Assembly (NCBI GenBank): GCA_017410145.1
Contig: JAFQRJ010000015.1
Coordinates: 62,001-126,000 of the forward strand
DNA from: Tyzzerella sp.
GTDB lineage: Bacteria > Bacillota > Clostridia > Lachnospirales > Lachnospiraceae
Direction of reading: 5' to 3'
Length of the DNA: 64,000 nt
Below, piece by piece: positions 31,702 through 41,013 of the stretch. Under the pieces are notes generated by a model. It saw only the letters and a program-made list of their open reading frames with translations. It did no database searches and was not told the DNA's origin. Position numbers and translations under genes: made by a program. Each line of letters starts with the position of its first letter. Positions within the stretch are counted from its first letter, which is position 1.

Positions 31702-32244
31702 ATGCAATATTTGGAAAGTTTTATTAACAGTTATATGACTTTTCATTATGGCGTGGGTTTCGCTATCGGTCTCGCGATTTTCGGTGGATATCTATTTGGG
31801 ATGTCAAAATGTAAAAAGAGCCAGGGGCAAAGTATTTCCAGGAAAGAAGTGCTTTGTGGACTGGCTTTGTCTGTTTATTTGGTGTTACTAATAGGCGGAA
31901 CCTTGCTTAATCGAAATGTAGGTGACGAGTATCTGATTGAAGTGATACCATTTTGGTCCTATCACCAGATTTTTACTTTAAAAGACAAGCCGCTGGCGTG
32001 GCAGATTTTGTACAATGTTTTAGTCTTTATTCCATGGGGGATTTTATTGCCTGAAATCTATAAAAACATGAGAAGATTCCGCTTTGTTGTAGCCAGCGCC
32101 GCAGGGATGTCATTCGTGATTGAAGTGGTTCAGTTAGTATTCCGTTTGGGGTTGTTCGAGTTCGATGATATTTTCCATAATACATTAGGTGCCGTAATTG
32201 GATATGGCTTATGGTGCGTGATGAGAAGGCGAAAATTAGGCTAA
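31702..32244 (+). CDS. VanZ-family membrane protein
   Basis: A 180-residue protein with about five membrane segments and the VanZ pattern: LLIGGTLLNR, the conserved NVLVFIPWG, and FDDIFHNTLGAVIGY near the C-terminus. VanZ-like proteins alter cell-surface properties (teicoplanin or host-defence resistance in characterised cases). ATG 31702 has AAAGGA upstream. Its stop overlaps the stop of the antisense 42-codon gene. Confidence 0.82.
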   Translation: MQYLESFINSYMTFHYGVGFAIGLAIFGGYLFGMSKCKKSQGQSISRKEVLCGLALSVYLVLLIGGTLLNRNVGDEYLIEVIPFWSYHQIFTLKDKPLAWQILYNVLVFIPWGILLPEIYKNMRRFRFVVASAAGMSFVIEVVQLVFRLGLFEFDDIFHNTLGAVIGYGLWCVMRRRKLG

Positions 32245-32369
32245 TCGTCTGTTAAATGATTTTCAATCCATCTTTCTAATTCTTCGTCGGATTTTGAAGC
32301 AACGTAAAAACAACAATATAGGCTAACGATGAAGATAATTAACAAAAAACATATGATAACTTTGAACAT
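32241..32369 (-). CDS. 42-residue single-pass membrane protein
   Basis: Read on the - strand: an N-terminal membrane segment (IICFLLIIFIVSLYCCFY) followed by a charged tail (SKSDEELERWIEN). AAGGTGG lies 6 bp before the ATG, an unusually good ribosome site for so small an ORF, and the composition is that of a real membrane mini-protein. It faces the two VanZ genes and its stop overlaps the first one's. Function unknown. Confidence 0.6.
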   Translation of the reverse strand: MFKVIICFLLIIFIVSLYCCFYVASKSDEELERWIENHLTDD

Positions 32370-32450
32370 AAGAAACCACCTTTCTTGATTTGTATAAAGA
32401 GTATTGACAGCATGGTGGTTACATATGCAAATTTATAAAAGGAAATAAAT

Positions 32451-32903
32451 ATGAAAAATAAGAAACTAATTTTTATAATCGGTACCATGCTCTGGACTGC
32501 AGTAATTTTTACATTCTCCTTACAACCGGGCGAAGTGTCGGGAGATTTGAGCGGTTCGATATTGGAGACACTTCTCGGGATTTTCATGCCGGGGGTATTG
32601 GAGAGCCCGGAGAAGTTGGAACTATTCCACCTGATTTTGCGAAAGTGTGCGCATTTTACGGAGTTTCTGATTCTGGGGGTGCTTAGCAGGAATGCGATGC
32701 ATTATATGCCGGTCCAATTTAAAGGGATTTCCGCAATGGCATTTTGTTTGTCAATAGCAGCAATTGATGAGACGATTCAACTATTTGTTGGTGGACGTGC
32801 CGGGAGAGTACAGGACGTGCTGATTGACAGCGTGGGGGCTTTGACGGGGATTTTGGCAATTCTCTTTTTAATCAAGCAAAAAACGAGACGTAGTAAACTA
32901 TGA
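32451..32903 (+). CDS. VanZ-family membrane protein
   Basis: A 150-residue short VanZ protein with four membrane segments: FTFSLQPG near the N-terminus, RKCAHFTEFLILGVL (conserved H-x-x-E/F region), and DETIQLFVGGRAGRVQDVLIDSVGA, the C-terminal family signature. It differs from the VanZ protein at 31702 and is not a tandem copy. AAAAGGA precedes the ATG. Confidence 0.85.
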   Translation: MKNKKLIFIIGTMLWTAVIFTFSLQPGEVSGDLSGSILETLLGIFMPGVLESPEKLELFHLILRKCAHFTEFLILGVLSRNAMHYMPVQFKGISAMAFCLSIAAIDETIQLFVGGRAGRVQDVLIDSVGALTGILAILFLIKQKTRRSKL

Positions 32904-32919
32904 TTTACTACGTCTTCTT
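32887..32919. terminator. Bidirectional terminator between vanZ and tyrA
   Basis: GACGTAGTAAA (32887-32897) pairs with TTTACTACGTC (32904-32914), followed by TTCTTTTCC. It serves the convergent genes on both strands. Confidence 0.75.
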
Positions 32920-32923
32920 TTCC

Positions 32924-34024
32924 TTACCTCTCATACACAATATATCTATATTTCTGCAACAATTCAGCGGCTTTCTTTGAAGATGCTTCGTCATAGAATT
33001 CAATGCGAAGAACCCCTTCCTCAAATTCACGATTGTGAATGATTCCTATATTTTTTAAGTTAATATTATTAGCAGCTAAGATAGTGGCAATGGTTGCAAT
33101 TCCGCCGGCTTCATCGATGATATCACAGTATACCGCAAACATGCGCTTGATTGGTCCGGAGGAACCACCCGGGATAGAATTACGGTAGTTCTTTGATGTT
33201 TCAAAGAAATTGTAAATATCAGTTTCAGAACCAGTTGCAACAGAACGCTTTGCATCTTCTAAAACTTCAATGTACTCGTCCAGAATGTTTACAATATTGT
33301 CCTTGTTCTTCAGGCAAATATGTTGCCACATGGTAGGAGACGAAGAAGCAATTCGTGTAATGTCTTTGAAACCGCCGGCTGCCAAATGTTTCATCAGTTC
33401 TTCCTTGCCGTCCTTGTCTTTGACAAAATTCACGAGAGCAGAAGCGATAATGTGTGGCAGATGGCTGATGGCACCTGTAATGTAATCGTGTTCTTCGTAT
33501 CCGAGAACCACTGGCAACGCTTTCAGTGATTCCACAAATTCCACGTACATATCCACCTTTTCTTTTGAAACTTTTGTTGTCGGAGTAATGATATAGTAAG
33601 CATTTTCTATCAGCATAGCCTTTGAATTAACAAATCCGGATTTTTCCGAGCCTGCCATCGGGTGCCCGCCGATAAAATATTCTTCTATATCAAGTGCAAT
33701 CACTTCTTTATGGATGGAAGTTTTTACGCTACCAACATCCGTCAAAATACAAGCTTCATTCAGGTGCGATTTCAGTTGTTTTAAATATGCAGTGTTATAA
33801 GAAACCGGTGCACAAAGAAAAATGTAAGTGCAGTTGTCAAAATTGTCATCAATGGATGTGCAGGCAACGTCGATTACAGATTCCTGTGTAGCAAGTGCCA
33901 ATGTCTCTTTGCTTTTATCAAATGCAACAATTTCGTAATCTGGGTAGTATTGACGGATTGCTTTTGCGATGGAGCCGCCAATTAATCCTAGTCCTACGAA
34001 ACCGATTTTCTTCTTATTATTCAT
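32924..34024 (-). CDS. tyrA: Prephenate dehydrogenase with ACT domain
   Basis: A 366-residue enzyme of tyrosine synthesis, oxidatively decarboxylating prephenate to 4-hydroxyphenylpyruvate with NAD. GLGLIGGSIAKAIR is the Rossmann loop; GGHPMAGSEKSG and GAISHLPHIIASAL are the substrate-site signatures; the last 75 residues form an ACT domain (GGIATIATILAANNINLKNIG) for tyrosine feedback. ATG at 34024 is chosen because AAAGGA lies 8 bp upstream; a 15-residue longer start is not supported. It is alone on the - strand. Confidence 0.93.
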   Translation of the reverse strand: MNNKKKIGFVGLGLIGGSIAKAIRQYYPDYEIVAFDKSKETLALATQESVIDVACTSIDDNFDNCTYIFLCAPVSYNTAYLKQLKSHLNEACILTDVGSVKTSIHKEVIALDIEEYFIGGHPMAGSEKSGFVNSKAMLIENAYYIITPTTKVSKEKVDMYVEFVESLKALPVVLGYEEHDYITGAISHLPHIIASALVNFVKDKDGKEELMKHLAAGGFKDITRIASSSPTMWQHICLKNKDNIVNILDEYIEVLEDAKRSVATGSETDIYNFFETSKNYRNSIPGGSSGPIKRMFAVYCDIIDEAGGIATIATILAANNINLKNIGIIHNREFEEGVLRIEFYDEASSKKAAELLQKYRYIVYER

Positions 34025-34206
34025 GATTGATATCCTTTCCAGAACACCTGATGGAGGTGCTGTTTCCATATATGTTATGGTATTTGTTTAAAATGAATTT
34101 TACTACTTCAAATATAAAAAGTCAACACTGTGTTGCTTTAAAGTGCAAAAGTGTTTGAAAATTCTGAAAACTCAAAATAAAATTTTGTATAAAATCAATA
34201 AAAAGG

Positions 34207-34235
34207 TTGAAATAATCAAAATATTTTAGTACAAT
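34207..34235 (+). promoter_or_regulatory. Promoter of the EF-G-like gene
   Basis: TTGAAA (34207-34212), 17-bp spacer, TACAAT (34230-34235), 43 bp before the ATG. Confidence 0.6.
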
Positions 34236-34278
34236 ATCAACATGTGATACTACAAATCAAGGAGGCAAAAGTAGAATT

Positions 34279-36354
34279 ATGAAAGTTTATAGAACGGACG
34301 AAATTAGAAACGTAGTACTGTTAGGTCACGGAGGAAGTGGAAAGACTAGTTTGGTTGAAGCTATGTTATATGTATCTGGCGCAACAAACAGAATGGGAAA
34401 GATTGCTGATCACAACACAGTAAGTGATTTTGATAAAGAGGAGCAGAAACGTGAATTTTCAATTAGCACAAGTTTAATTCCTATCGAATGGGAAAAAGCG
34501 AAAATCAACGTGCTTGATACACCGGGTTATTTCGACTTTGTGGGCGAAGTTGAAGAAGCAGTCAGTGCGGCGGATGCAGCTGTTATCGTTGTTTCCGGTA
34601 AAGCAGGTGTGGAAGTTGGAACGGAAAAAGCTTGGGAACTTTGTGATAAGTACAAATTACCAAGAATGGTATATGTGACTGAGATGGATGTGGATGATGC
34701 ATCTTTCCGTCAAGTAGTGGAAGATTTGACGGCGAAGTATGGTAAGAAAATCGCACCTCATTTCCAACCGATTCGTGAAAATGAAAAATTAGTTGGTTAT
34801 GTAAATGTTATTAAAAATGCAGGTAGAAGATATACAGGCGTTGGTCAGAGAGAGGAATGTGAGATTCCGGATTACTGTTTGCCAAACTTGCAAATCTGCC
34901 GTGATGCATTGATGGAAGCGGTTGCTGAGACAAGTGAAGACTTCATGGACAGATATTTTGCAGGAGAAGAGTTCTCTGTAGAAGAGATTCGTGCAGCAAT
35001 GCGTATGTCTGTAACAGACGGAAGCATCGTACCGGTTGCTATGGGTTCTAACACAGAAGCACAGGGTGTTGCAAACCTTTTATCTGATATCGTTCGTTTC
35101 TTCCCAAGTCCGGACAAAAAGACTTGTGCAGGTATTAACCGTAAGACAAACGAAATCTTTGAAGCAAACTATGACTTCTCGAAATCAAAGAGTGCATATG
35201 TATTTAAGACAATGGTTGACCCATTCATCGGTAAATACTCATTTATCAAGGTTTGTTCCGGTGTATTAAAAGGGGATGATGTGCTTTACAATACAGATGC
35301 AGATACAGAAGAAAAGCTTGGTAAATTATATACCATGATTGGTAACAAGCCGGTAGAAGTATCTGAGCTTCACGCAGGTGATATCGGTGCCGTTGCGAAA
35401 TTATCAGCAGCAAAGACCGGTGATACACTTTCTACAAAGAACACACAAGTATTATTTGGTAAGACTGAGTACTCTGTACCATATACATATATGAAATATG
35501 TTGTGAAGACAAAAGGTGATGAGGATAAGGTTTCACAGGCACTTGCAAAGATGATGGCAGAAGACGTAACACTGAAAGTGGTTAACGACAGTGAAAACCG
35601 TCAGACATTGATTTATGGTATGGGTGACCAACATCTGGAAATCGTTGTCAGCAAGTTGGCAAGCCGTTATAAAGTGGATGTTGTTTTGGAGACTCCAAAG
35701 GTAGCATTCCGCGAAACATTACGTAAGAAATCAGATGTGGATACCAAATATAAGAAACAATCCGGTGGTCACGGACAATATGGTCACGTTAAGATGACAT
35801 TTGAACCTTCCGGTGATTTGGAGACACCATTTGTATTTGAGCAAATCGTAGTTGGTGGAGCAGTTCCGAAGAACTACTTCCCGGCGGTAGAAAAAGGTTT
35901 GCAAGAATCTGTTGTGAAGGGTCCTTTGGCTGGATATCCGGTAGTGGGTGTGAAAGCCGTATTATACGATGGTTCTTACCATCCGGTAGACTCTTCGGAA
36001 ATGGCATTTAAGACTGCTACAGTTCAGGCTTTCAAGAAAGGTTTCATGGAAGCAAGTCCGGTACTTCTTGAACCAATTGCAAATATCAAGGTTACAGTTC
36101 CGGATGAATTTACAGGTGATGTAATGGGTGACCTTAACAAACGTCGTGGTCGTGTGCTCGGTATGACACCAATCGCAGGTGGAAATCAGATTATCGAGGC
36201 TGATATCCCGATGACAGGTGTATTTGGATACTGCACCGTTTTACGTTCTATGACAGGTGGTAGAGGAACATATGCATATGAGTTTGTACGCTATGAACAA
36301 GCGCCATCTGATGTACAAGAAAAAGAAATTGCAAAACGCGCAAATGAAGATTAG
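34279..36354 (+). CDS. Second elongation factor G (EF-G2-like GTPase)
   Basis: A 691-residue five-domain EF-G homologue. G1 is GHGGSGKT (16-23) and G3 is DTPG (80-83). The G4 position reads TEMD (134-137) instead of NKxD, so guanine recognition must be altered. Domain IV keeps SGGHGQYGHV and GYPVVGVKA. It is not in a str operon with rpsL, rpsG and tuf, and it is shorter and divergent, so it is a paralogue (FusA2-type) rather than the main translocase; family members act in ribosome recycling or stress. GGAGG precedes the ATG. Confidence 0.88.
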   Translation: MKVYRTDEIRNVVLLGHGGSGKTSLVEAMLYVSGATNRMGKIADHNTVSDFDKEEQKREFSISTSLIPIEWEKAKINVLDTPGYFDFVGEVEEAVSAADAAVIVVSGKAGVEVGTEKAWELCDKYKLPRMVYVTEMDVDDASFRQVVEDLTAKYGKKIAPHFQPIRENEKLVGYVNVIKNAGRRYTGVGQREECEIPDYCLPNLQICRDALMEAVAETSEDFMDRYFAGEEFSVEEIRAAMRMSVTDGSIVPVAMGSNTEAQGVANLLSDIVRFFPSPDKKTCAGINRKTNEIFEANYDFSKSKSAYVFKTMVDPFIGKYSFIKVCSGVLKGDDVLYNTDADTEEKLGKLYTMIGNKPVEVSELHAGDIGAVAKLSAAKTGDTLSTKNTQVLFGKTEYSVPYTYMKYVVKTKGDEDKVSQALAKMMAEDVTLKVVNDSENRQTLIYGMGDQHLEIVVSKLASRYKVDVVLETPKVAFRETLRKKSDVDTKYKKQSGGHGQYGHVKMTFEPSGDLETPFVFEQIVVGGAVPKNYFPAVEKGLQESVVKGPLAGYPVVGVKAVLYDGSYHPVDSSEMAFKTATVQAFKKGFMEASPVLLEPIANIKVTVPDEFTGDVMGDLNKRRGRVLGMTPIAGGNQIIEADIPMTGVFGYCTVLRSMTGGRGTYAYEFVRYEQAPSDVQEKEIAKRANED

Positions 36355-36379
36355 GCGAACGCAGTTCGTCATAAGACTA

Positions 36380-36410
36380 GGGCATATCAATTTGATATGC
36401 CCTACTTGTA
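36380..36410 (+). terminator. Hairpin after the EF-G-like gene
   Basis: GGGCATATCAA (36380-36390) and TTGATATGCCC (36392-36402) form an 11-bp perfect stem with a 1-nt centre (effectively a 3-5 nt loop), followed by TACTTGTAT. Confidence 0.6.
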
Positions 36411-36436
36411 TATTTAAGATGAAGGTGTTATATTAT

Positions 36437-36482
36437 AACTATTCAGAGCCAACCTCGAAAACACGTTAGGCTCTGAACAGTT
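36437..36482 (+). promoter_or_regulatory. Leader hairpin upstream of trkA
   Basis: AACTATTCAGAGCC (36437-36450) pairs with GGCTCTGAACAGTT (36469-36482), 13 of 14 pairs, around an 18-nt loop. A TATAAC-like box lies at its left edge, so the hairpin would be at the 5' end of the trkA mRNA. There is no T run, so it is not a terminator; RNA protection, attenuation or an operator are possible. Confidence 0.45.
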
Positions 36483-36509
36483 ACAAAATATACACACGAG
36501 GGAAAGACA

Positions 36510-37868
36510 ATGAAAATTGTAATTATTGGTGATGGAAAGGTAGGATATAAACTGGCAGAGCACTTGTCAGTGGATAACTATGACGTCGTTTTGATTGACA
36601 ATAATGAAGAAAAACTAAAAGAAGCAATTAATAACCTTGATATCAATTGTTTTGCAGGGGATGGTGTCAGCGTGGAAGTGCAGGCAGAAGCCGGTGTTCC
36701 TGAGGCAGATCTTGTCATTGCGTGTACTTCAACGGATGAACTGAATATGCTCAGCTGTCTGGTAGCCAAAAGACTTGGAGCAAAGCATACCATAGCAAGA
36801 GTTCGTAATCCGCTGTATTATCATCAAATAGACTTGTTGAAAGAAGATTTACATCTAAGTATGGTGATTAATCCGGAGTTTGCAGTTGCAAATGAAATTG
36901 CAAGGAATTTGATTTTTCCGGATGCAAGCAAGGTGGAGACTTTCGTAAAAGGAAGATTGGAATTGGTGGAAGTTCCGGTGCGTGAAGGCAGCCCGATTAT
37001 CGGGTACAAGCTGGCGGAAATTTATTCCAAATTCCAGATTAAGATATTGATTTGTGCGATTCAAAGAGGAAGTGAAGTATTTATCCCGGATGGTGAGTTT
37101 GTGATTGAAGAGGGGGACAAGCTTCACATTGCAGCCACTCATAGGGAGATTGAGCAGTTTTTTAGTAGACTTGGCAACCGCAAACGTCGTGTACGCAATG
37201 TATTGATATGTGGCGGCGGACGAGTTGGATTCTATCTCGCAAAGAAACTTTGCTCCATGGGTATGGACGTGAAGATTATCGAGCAGAGTCAAGAAAGATG
37301 TGAGGATCTGTGCGAAGAGCTTCCAAAAGTAACGGTGATCCACGGGGATGCCACAGACCATGATTTGTTGTTAGAGGAAGGTGTTCGTGAGGCGGATGCC
37401 TTGGTGGCACTTACCGGTGTGGATGAAGAAAATATTATAATGGGCTTGTTTGCCAAGAAACAGGGCGTTCAGAAAATCGTTGCAAAGGTCAATGAAGATT
37501 CCAGAGCGCAGATGGTGGAAGGTCTTGGAATCGATAGCATTGTATCTTCGAAAAACGCAACGGTAGATGCGATTTTCAGTTATGTTCGCGCAAGACAAAA
37601 TTCTTTGAGCAGTGCCAACATTGAATCTATGTACCGTTTGGTAGATGACCGTGTGGAAGCCTTGGAATTTGTGATAAAAGAAGAAACCAAGTATACGAAT
37701 ATAGCGCTGAAGGATTTAAGAACGAAACCAAATAATCTGATTGCGTGTATCGCACGAAAGCGTCAGATGATTATACCGAGTGGTAATGACAGCATTCGGG
37801 TTGGGGACACGGTAGTTGTGATAACAAAATCAAAGAAGATACAAGATATTACAGACATCTTGGAATAG
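36510..37868 (+). CDS. trkA: Potassium uptake regulator TrkA
   Basis: A 452-residue cytosolic protein with two RCK_N/RCK_C pairs: GDGKVGYKLAEHL at the N-terminus and GGGRVGFYLAKKL at about 234, each the start of an NAD-binding Rossmann fold, each followed by a TrkA-C domain (VPVREGSPIIGYKL ... GDKLHIAATHREIE; and ... GDTVVVITKSKKI). It gates the TrkH channel encoded 9 bp downstream. GAGGGAAAG precedes the ATG. Confidence 0.94.
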   Translation: MKIVIIGDGKVGYKLAEHLSVDNYDVVLIDNNEEKLKEAINNLDINCFAGDGVSVEVQAEAGVPEADLVIACTSTDELNMLSCLVAKRLGAKHTIARVRNPLYYHQIDLLKEDLHLSMVINPEFAVANEIARNLIFPDASKVETFVKGRLELVEVPVREGSPIIGYKLAEIYSKFQIKILICAIQRGSEVFIPDGEFVIEEGDKLHIAATHREIEQFFSRLGNRKRRVRNVLICGGGRVGFYLAKKLCSMGMDVKIIEQSQERCEDLCEELPKVTVIHGDATDHDLLLEEGVREADALVALTGVDEENIIMGLFAKKQGVQKIVAKVNEDSRAQMVEGLGIDSIVSSKNATVDAIFSYVRARQNSLSSANIESMYRLVDDRVEALEFVIKEETKYTNIALKDLRTKPNNLIACIARKRQMIIPSGNDSIRVGDTVVVITKSKKIQDITDILE

Positions 37869-37877
37869 AGGGCAGTT

Positions 37878-39323
37878 ATGAACAGAAGAATGACGACTTA
37901 TATTTTGGGAAGAATGCTCGGCGTAGAAGCATTGGTTCTTTTGATTCCGGCACTGGTGTCTGTGATATATGGAGAAGAAGGGTGGAAAGCATTTCTTCTT
38001 ACCAGTGCAATTTTAGTGTTGTTGTATGTGCTTTTAGGGCGAAGGAAACCGGAAGATTCCACAATATATGGCAAAGATGGATTTATCATCATTGCCTGTG
38101 CTTGGATTTTGTGGTCTGTTTTCGGTGCATTGCCGTTTTTTATTTCGGGAGAAATTCCGTCTTATGTGGATGCTGTTTTTGAGACAGTATCCGGATTTAC
38201 TACGACAGGTTCTACCATTTTGAATAATATTGAAGGTTTGTCGAAGGGGATGAACTTTTGGCGTTGTCTGACCCACTGGATTGGTGGTATGGGTGTGCTC
38301 GTATTTGTCATGGTAATTGTATCTTTAGAAGATAAGAATTCCATGCATTTGATGCGCGCGGAAGTGCCGGGGCCGGAGACGGATAAGCTTGTTCCAAAGG
38401 CCAGAGACACAGCGAAGATTTTATATAGTATGTATTTTGTTTTGACACTGGCAGAGATTATATTTCTGCTTGCAGGTGGTATGAATCTGTACGATAGTAT
38501 TATTCATTCCTTCAGTACGGCCGGTACAGGAGGATTTAGTAGCCGCAATAGCAGTATTGCTTTCTACGACAGTGCATATATTGACGGTGTAATCACCGTT
38601 TTTATGATTCTGTTTGGAATCAATTTTAACATGTATTATCTTTTGCTGCTAAAGAAGGTAAAGGATGTATTTAAAAATGAGGAAGTAAGGGCATACCTGG
38701 GTGCCATTTTAGGGGCAACCTTGTTGATTACAATCAATATACTGAGCATATATGAGAAACCATTAAAGGCATTTCGATATGCGGTCTTTCAAGTATCCTC
38801 TATCATAACTACAACTGGATTTGTGACGGCAGATTTCAATCTGTGGCCGATGTTTTCGCAATGTATTCTCTTGGGGTTGATGGTGTTTGGTGCCTGTGCG
38901 GGTTCAACTGGTGGTGGTATGAAGGTGGCTCGTATCTTGATTCTGCTTAAGAGTGTGAAGCGTGAGCTGAAGCGTTTGCTTCAACCGAAATCCGTTGCAA
39001 TTGTAAAGGTCAACGGAAAGAAGGTGAAAGATGAAACACTGCAAGGTGTTTATGTATATTTTATCTCTTATATTGCAATATTTATCGTATCGGTATTATT
39101 GATTTCTTTAAATAATTTTGATTTTGCAACCACATTTAGCGGGGTGCTTACTACAATGAATAACGTCGGGCCGGGAATCGCGGCGGTTGGACCGATTGAA
39201 AACTTTGCGGCATTCTCTGATTTTTCAAAAATCATATTCTGCATGGATATGTTGATTGGAAGATTGGAAATTTTCCCGTGCTTGGTATTACTTTCTCCGA
39301 ATTTATGGAGAAAAAAATTCTAG
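37878..39323 (+). CDS. trkH: Potassium uptake channel TrkH
   Basis: A 481-residue membrane protein of the TrkH/KtrB family with four M-P-M repeats. Selectivity-filter glycines lie in TTTGSTI, STAGTGGFS, TTTGFVTAD and NNVGPG. It transports K+ with TrkA, forming one operon. GAGGGCAG precedes the ATG. Confidence 0.94.
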   Translation: MNRRMTTYILGRMLGVEALVLLIPALVSVIYGEEGWKAFLLTSAILVLLYVLLGRRKPEDSTIYGKDGFIIIACAWILWSVFGALPFFISGEIPSYVDAVFETVSGFTTTGSTILNNIEGLSKGMNFWRCLTHWIGGMGVLVFVMVIVSLEDKNSMHLMRAEVPGPETDKLVPKARDTAKILYSMYFVLTLAEIIFLLAGGMNLYDSIIHSFSTAGTGGFSSRNSSIAFYDSAYIDGVITVFMILFGINFNMYYLLLLKKVKDVFKNEEVRAYLGAILGATLLITINILSIYEKPLKAFRYAVFQVSSIITTTGFVTADFNLWPMFSQCILLGLMVFGACAGSTGGGMKVARILILLKSVKRELKRLLQPKSVAIVKVNGKKVKDETLQGVYVYFISYIAIFIVSVLLISLNNFDFATTFSGVLTTMNNVGPGIAAVGPIENFAAFSDFSKIIFCMDMLIGRLEIFPCLVLLSPNLWRKKF

Positions 39324-39333
39324 GAGGTAATTT

Positions 39334-40929
39334 ATGAAAAATTTAAAAGTGAAAGTAATAGGAACAATCATAGCTCTTATTTTGGCTGGACTCTATTATT
39401 ATGTAACATTGCCGGCAATCAATATTCATGCATCCGGATTTTGGTTTTTTATTATGATTGTGCTTGTGATTATTGCAGCACTTTATATCATTCGTAAAAG
39501 ATATGGAATGTTTGAAATCAAAGAATCAAAAGTGGTAAAGGTACTAGGCGGTATTCTAATCGTTGTACTTGCAATCTATTTGATTGGCTCGTTATTGTCC
39601 TCACCGATTGTGAACGCAAAGAAGTACCAAAAACTTCTAAAGGTAGAAGAAGGGGAATTCACAAAGGATATCGAGGAACTGTCATACAATCAGATTCCTT
39701 TGTTAGACAAAGAATCTGCTACACTTTTGGGCAACCGTAAGATGGGAAGTATGATTGATATGGCTTCTCAGTTCGAGGTGGATAATATTTACAGCCAAAT
39801 CAACTATAAGGATAAGCCGGTGAGGGTGTCACCTCTTCGTTATGCCAATGCGATTAAATGGCTGACAAATCGCTCGGAAGGTATTCCGGCATATATCACC
39901 ATTGATATGGCTACGCAGACCACGGAACTTGTGAAGTTGAAAGAGGGTATTAAGTATTCGACTTCCGAATATTTTAATCGTAATATCTACAGACACTTGC
40001 GTTTTAAATATCCAACCTATATTTTCAATCAACTAAGTTTTGAAATTGATGAGGAAGGAACACCTTATTGGGTGTGTCCGGTGAAGAAGTTTAACATTGG
40101 GTTGTTTGGCGGAGAAACGGTGGGACGCGTGGTACTCTGTAATGCCATTACTGGTGAAACCACGGAGTATGCCATTGGAGATGTGCCATCATGGATTGAC
40201 AGAGCATATTCGGCGGACTTGCTTATTCAGTTATTTGACTATTATGGAACGTTAAAGCATGGATTTATCAACAGTGTATTGGGACAGAAGGACTGTCTGG
40301 TTACCACAGATGGTTATAACTATCTGGCAATTGATGATGATGTGTGGGTATATACAGGTGTTACCTCTGTCAGTGGGGATGAATCAAACGTAGGATTTGT
40401 GCTTATGAATCAGCGTACCATGGAAACCAAGTTCTATGAGATTGAGGGTGCCACAGAGTATTCCGCTATGGATTCGGCAGAAGGCCAGGTGCAGAACCTT
40501 GCGTATAAAGCGACCTTCCCATTGCTGTTAAATATCGGTGGGGAACCAACGTATTTTATCGCTTTGAAGGATAATGCAGGACTTGTGAAAAAGTATGCAA
40601 TGGTAAATGTGCAGAAGTACCAGGTGGTAGGAATTGGTGATACGGTAAGTGAATGTGAAGAAGAATATCATGAACTTCTGTTAAAGGAAGGACTTCAGAT
40701 TGTGGAGGACAACCGAAAAACAGGTTCTATTACCGGTAAAATCACAAAGATTGCGCAAGGTGTTGTGGAAGGCAATTCCCATTACTTTATTATGGTAGAA
40801 GGCTCGGAAGAGATCTTTGATATACCGGTGGTACAATTTATAGATATTATTAAATATGAGGTGGGACAGGAGATTTCACTGGAATACAAGATCGGTGAAA
40901 AGACAAATGTCGTAACTGCAATGAAATAG
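39334..40929 (+). CDS. Membrane-anchored protein of unknown function
   Basis: A 531-residue protein with three N-terminal membrane segments (about 8-28, 36-56 and 68-92) followed by a large soluble, probably extracytoplasmic domain. The C-terminal 60 residues (GSITGKITKIAQGVV ... VGQEISLEYKIG) look like a small beta-barrel. I do not recognise the family. It starts 10 bp after trkH with GGAGG upstream, so it may be an accessory subunit or just co-transcribed. Confidence 0.65.
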   Translation: MKNLKVKVIGTIIALILAGLYYYVTLPAINIHASGFWFFIMIVLVIIAALYIIRKRYGMFEIKESKVVKVLGGILIVVLAIYLIGSLLSSPIVNAKKYQKLLKVEEGEFTKDIEELSYNQIPLLDKESATLLGNRKMGSMIDMASQFEVDNIYSQINYKDKPVRVSPLRYANAIKWLTNRSEGIPAYITIDMATQTTELVKLKEGIKYSTSEYFNRNIYRHLRFKYPTYIFNQLSFEIDEEGTPYWVCPVKKFNIGLFGGETVGRVVLCNAITGETTEYAIGDVPSWIDRAYSADLLIQLFDYYGTLKHGFINSVLGQKDCLVTTDGYNYLAIDDDVWVYTGVTSVSGDESNVGFVLMNQRTMETKFYEIEGATEYSAMDSAEGQVQNLAYKATFPLLLNIGGEPTYFIALKDNAGLVKKYAMVNVQKYQVVGIGDTVSECEEEYHELLLKEGLQIVEDNRKTGSITGKITKIAQGVVEGNSHYFIMVEGSEEIFDIPVVQFIDIIKYEVGQEISLEYKIGEKTNVVTAMK

Positions 40930-40931
40930 GT

Positions 40932-40960
40932 AAAGGCAACCAAATAAATGGTTGCCCTTA
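40932..40960 (+). terminator. Terminator of the trkA-trkH operon
   Basis: GGCAACC (40935-40941) pairs with GGTTGCC (40950-40956) over an 8-nt loop, followed by CTTATC. The T run is weak. Confidence 0.5.
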
Positions 40961-41013
40961 TCACAATTCTGTTGTATAATAAACATAATTACATAGCAAA
41001 GGAGTTGATCCCC

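Noticed and set aside
36855..37361. 168-residue antisense ORF over trkA
   Set aside because: Shadow frame of a strongly conserved gene, without start signals.
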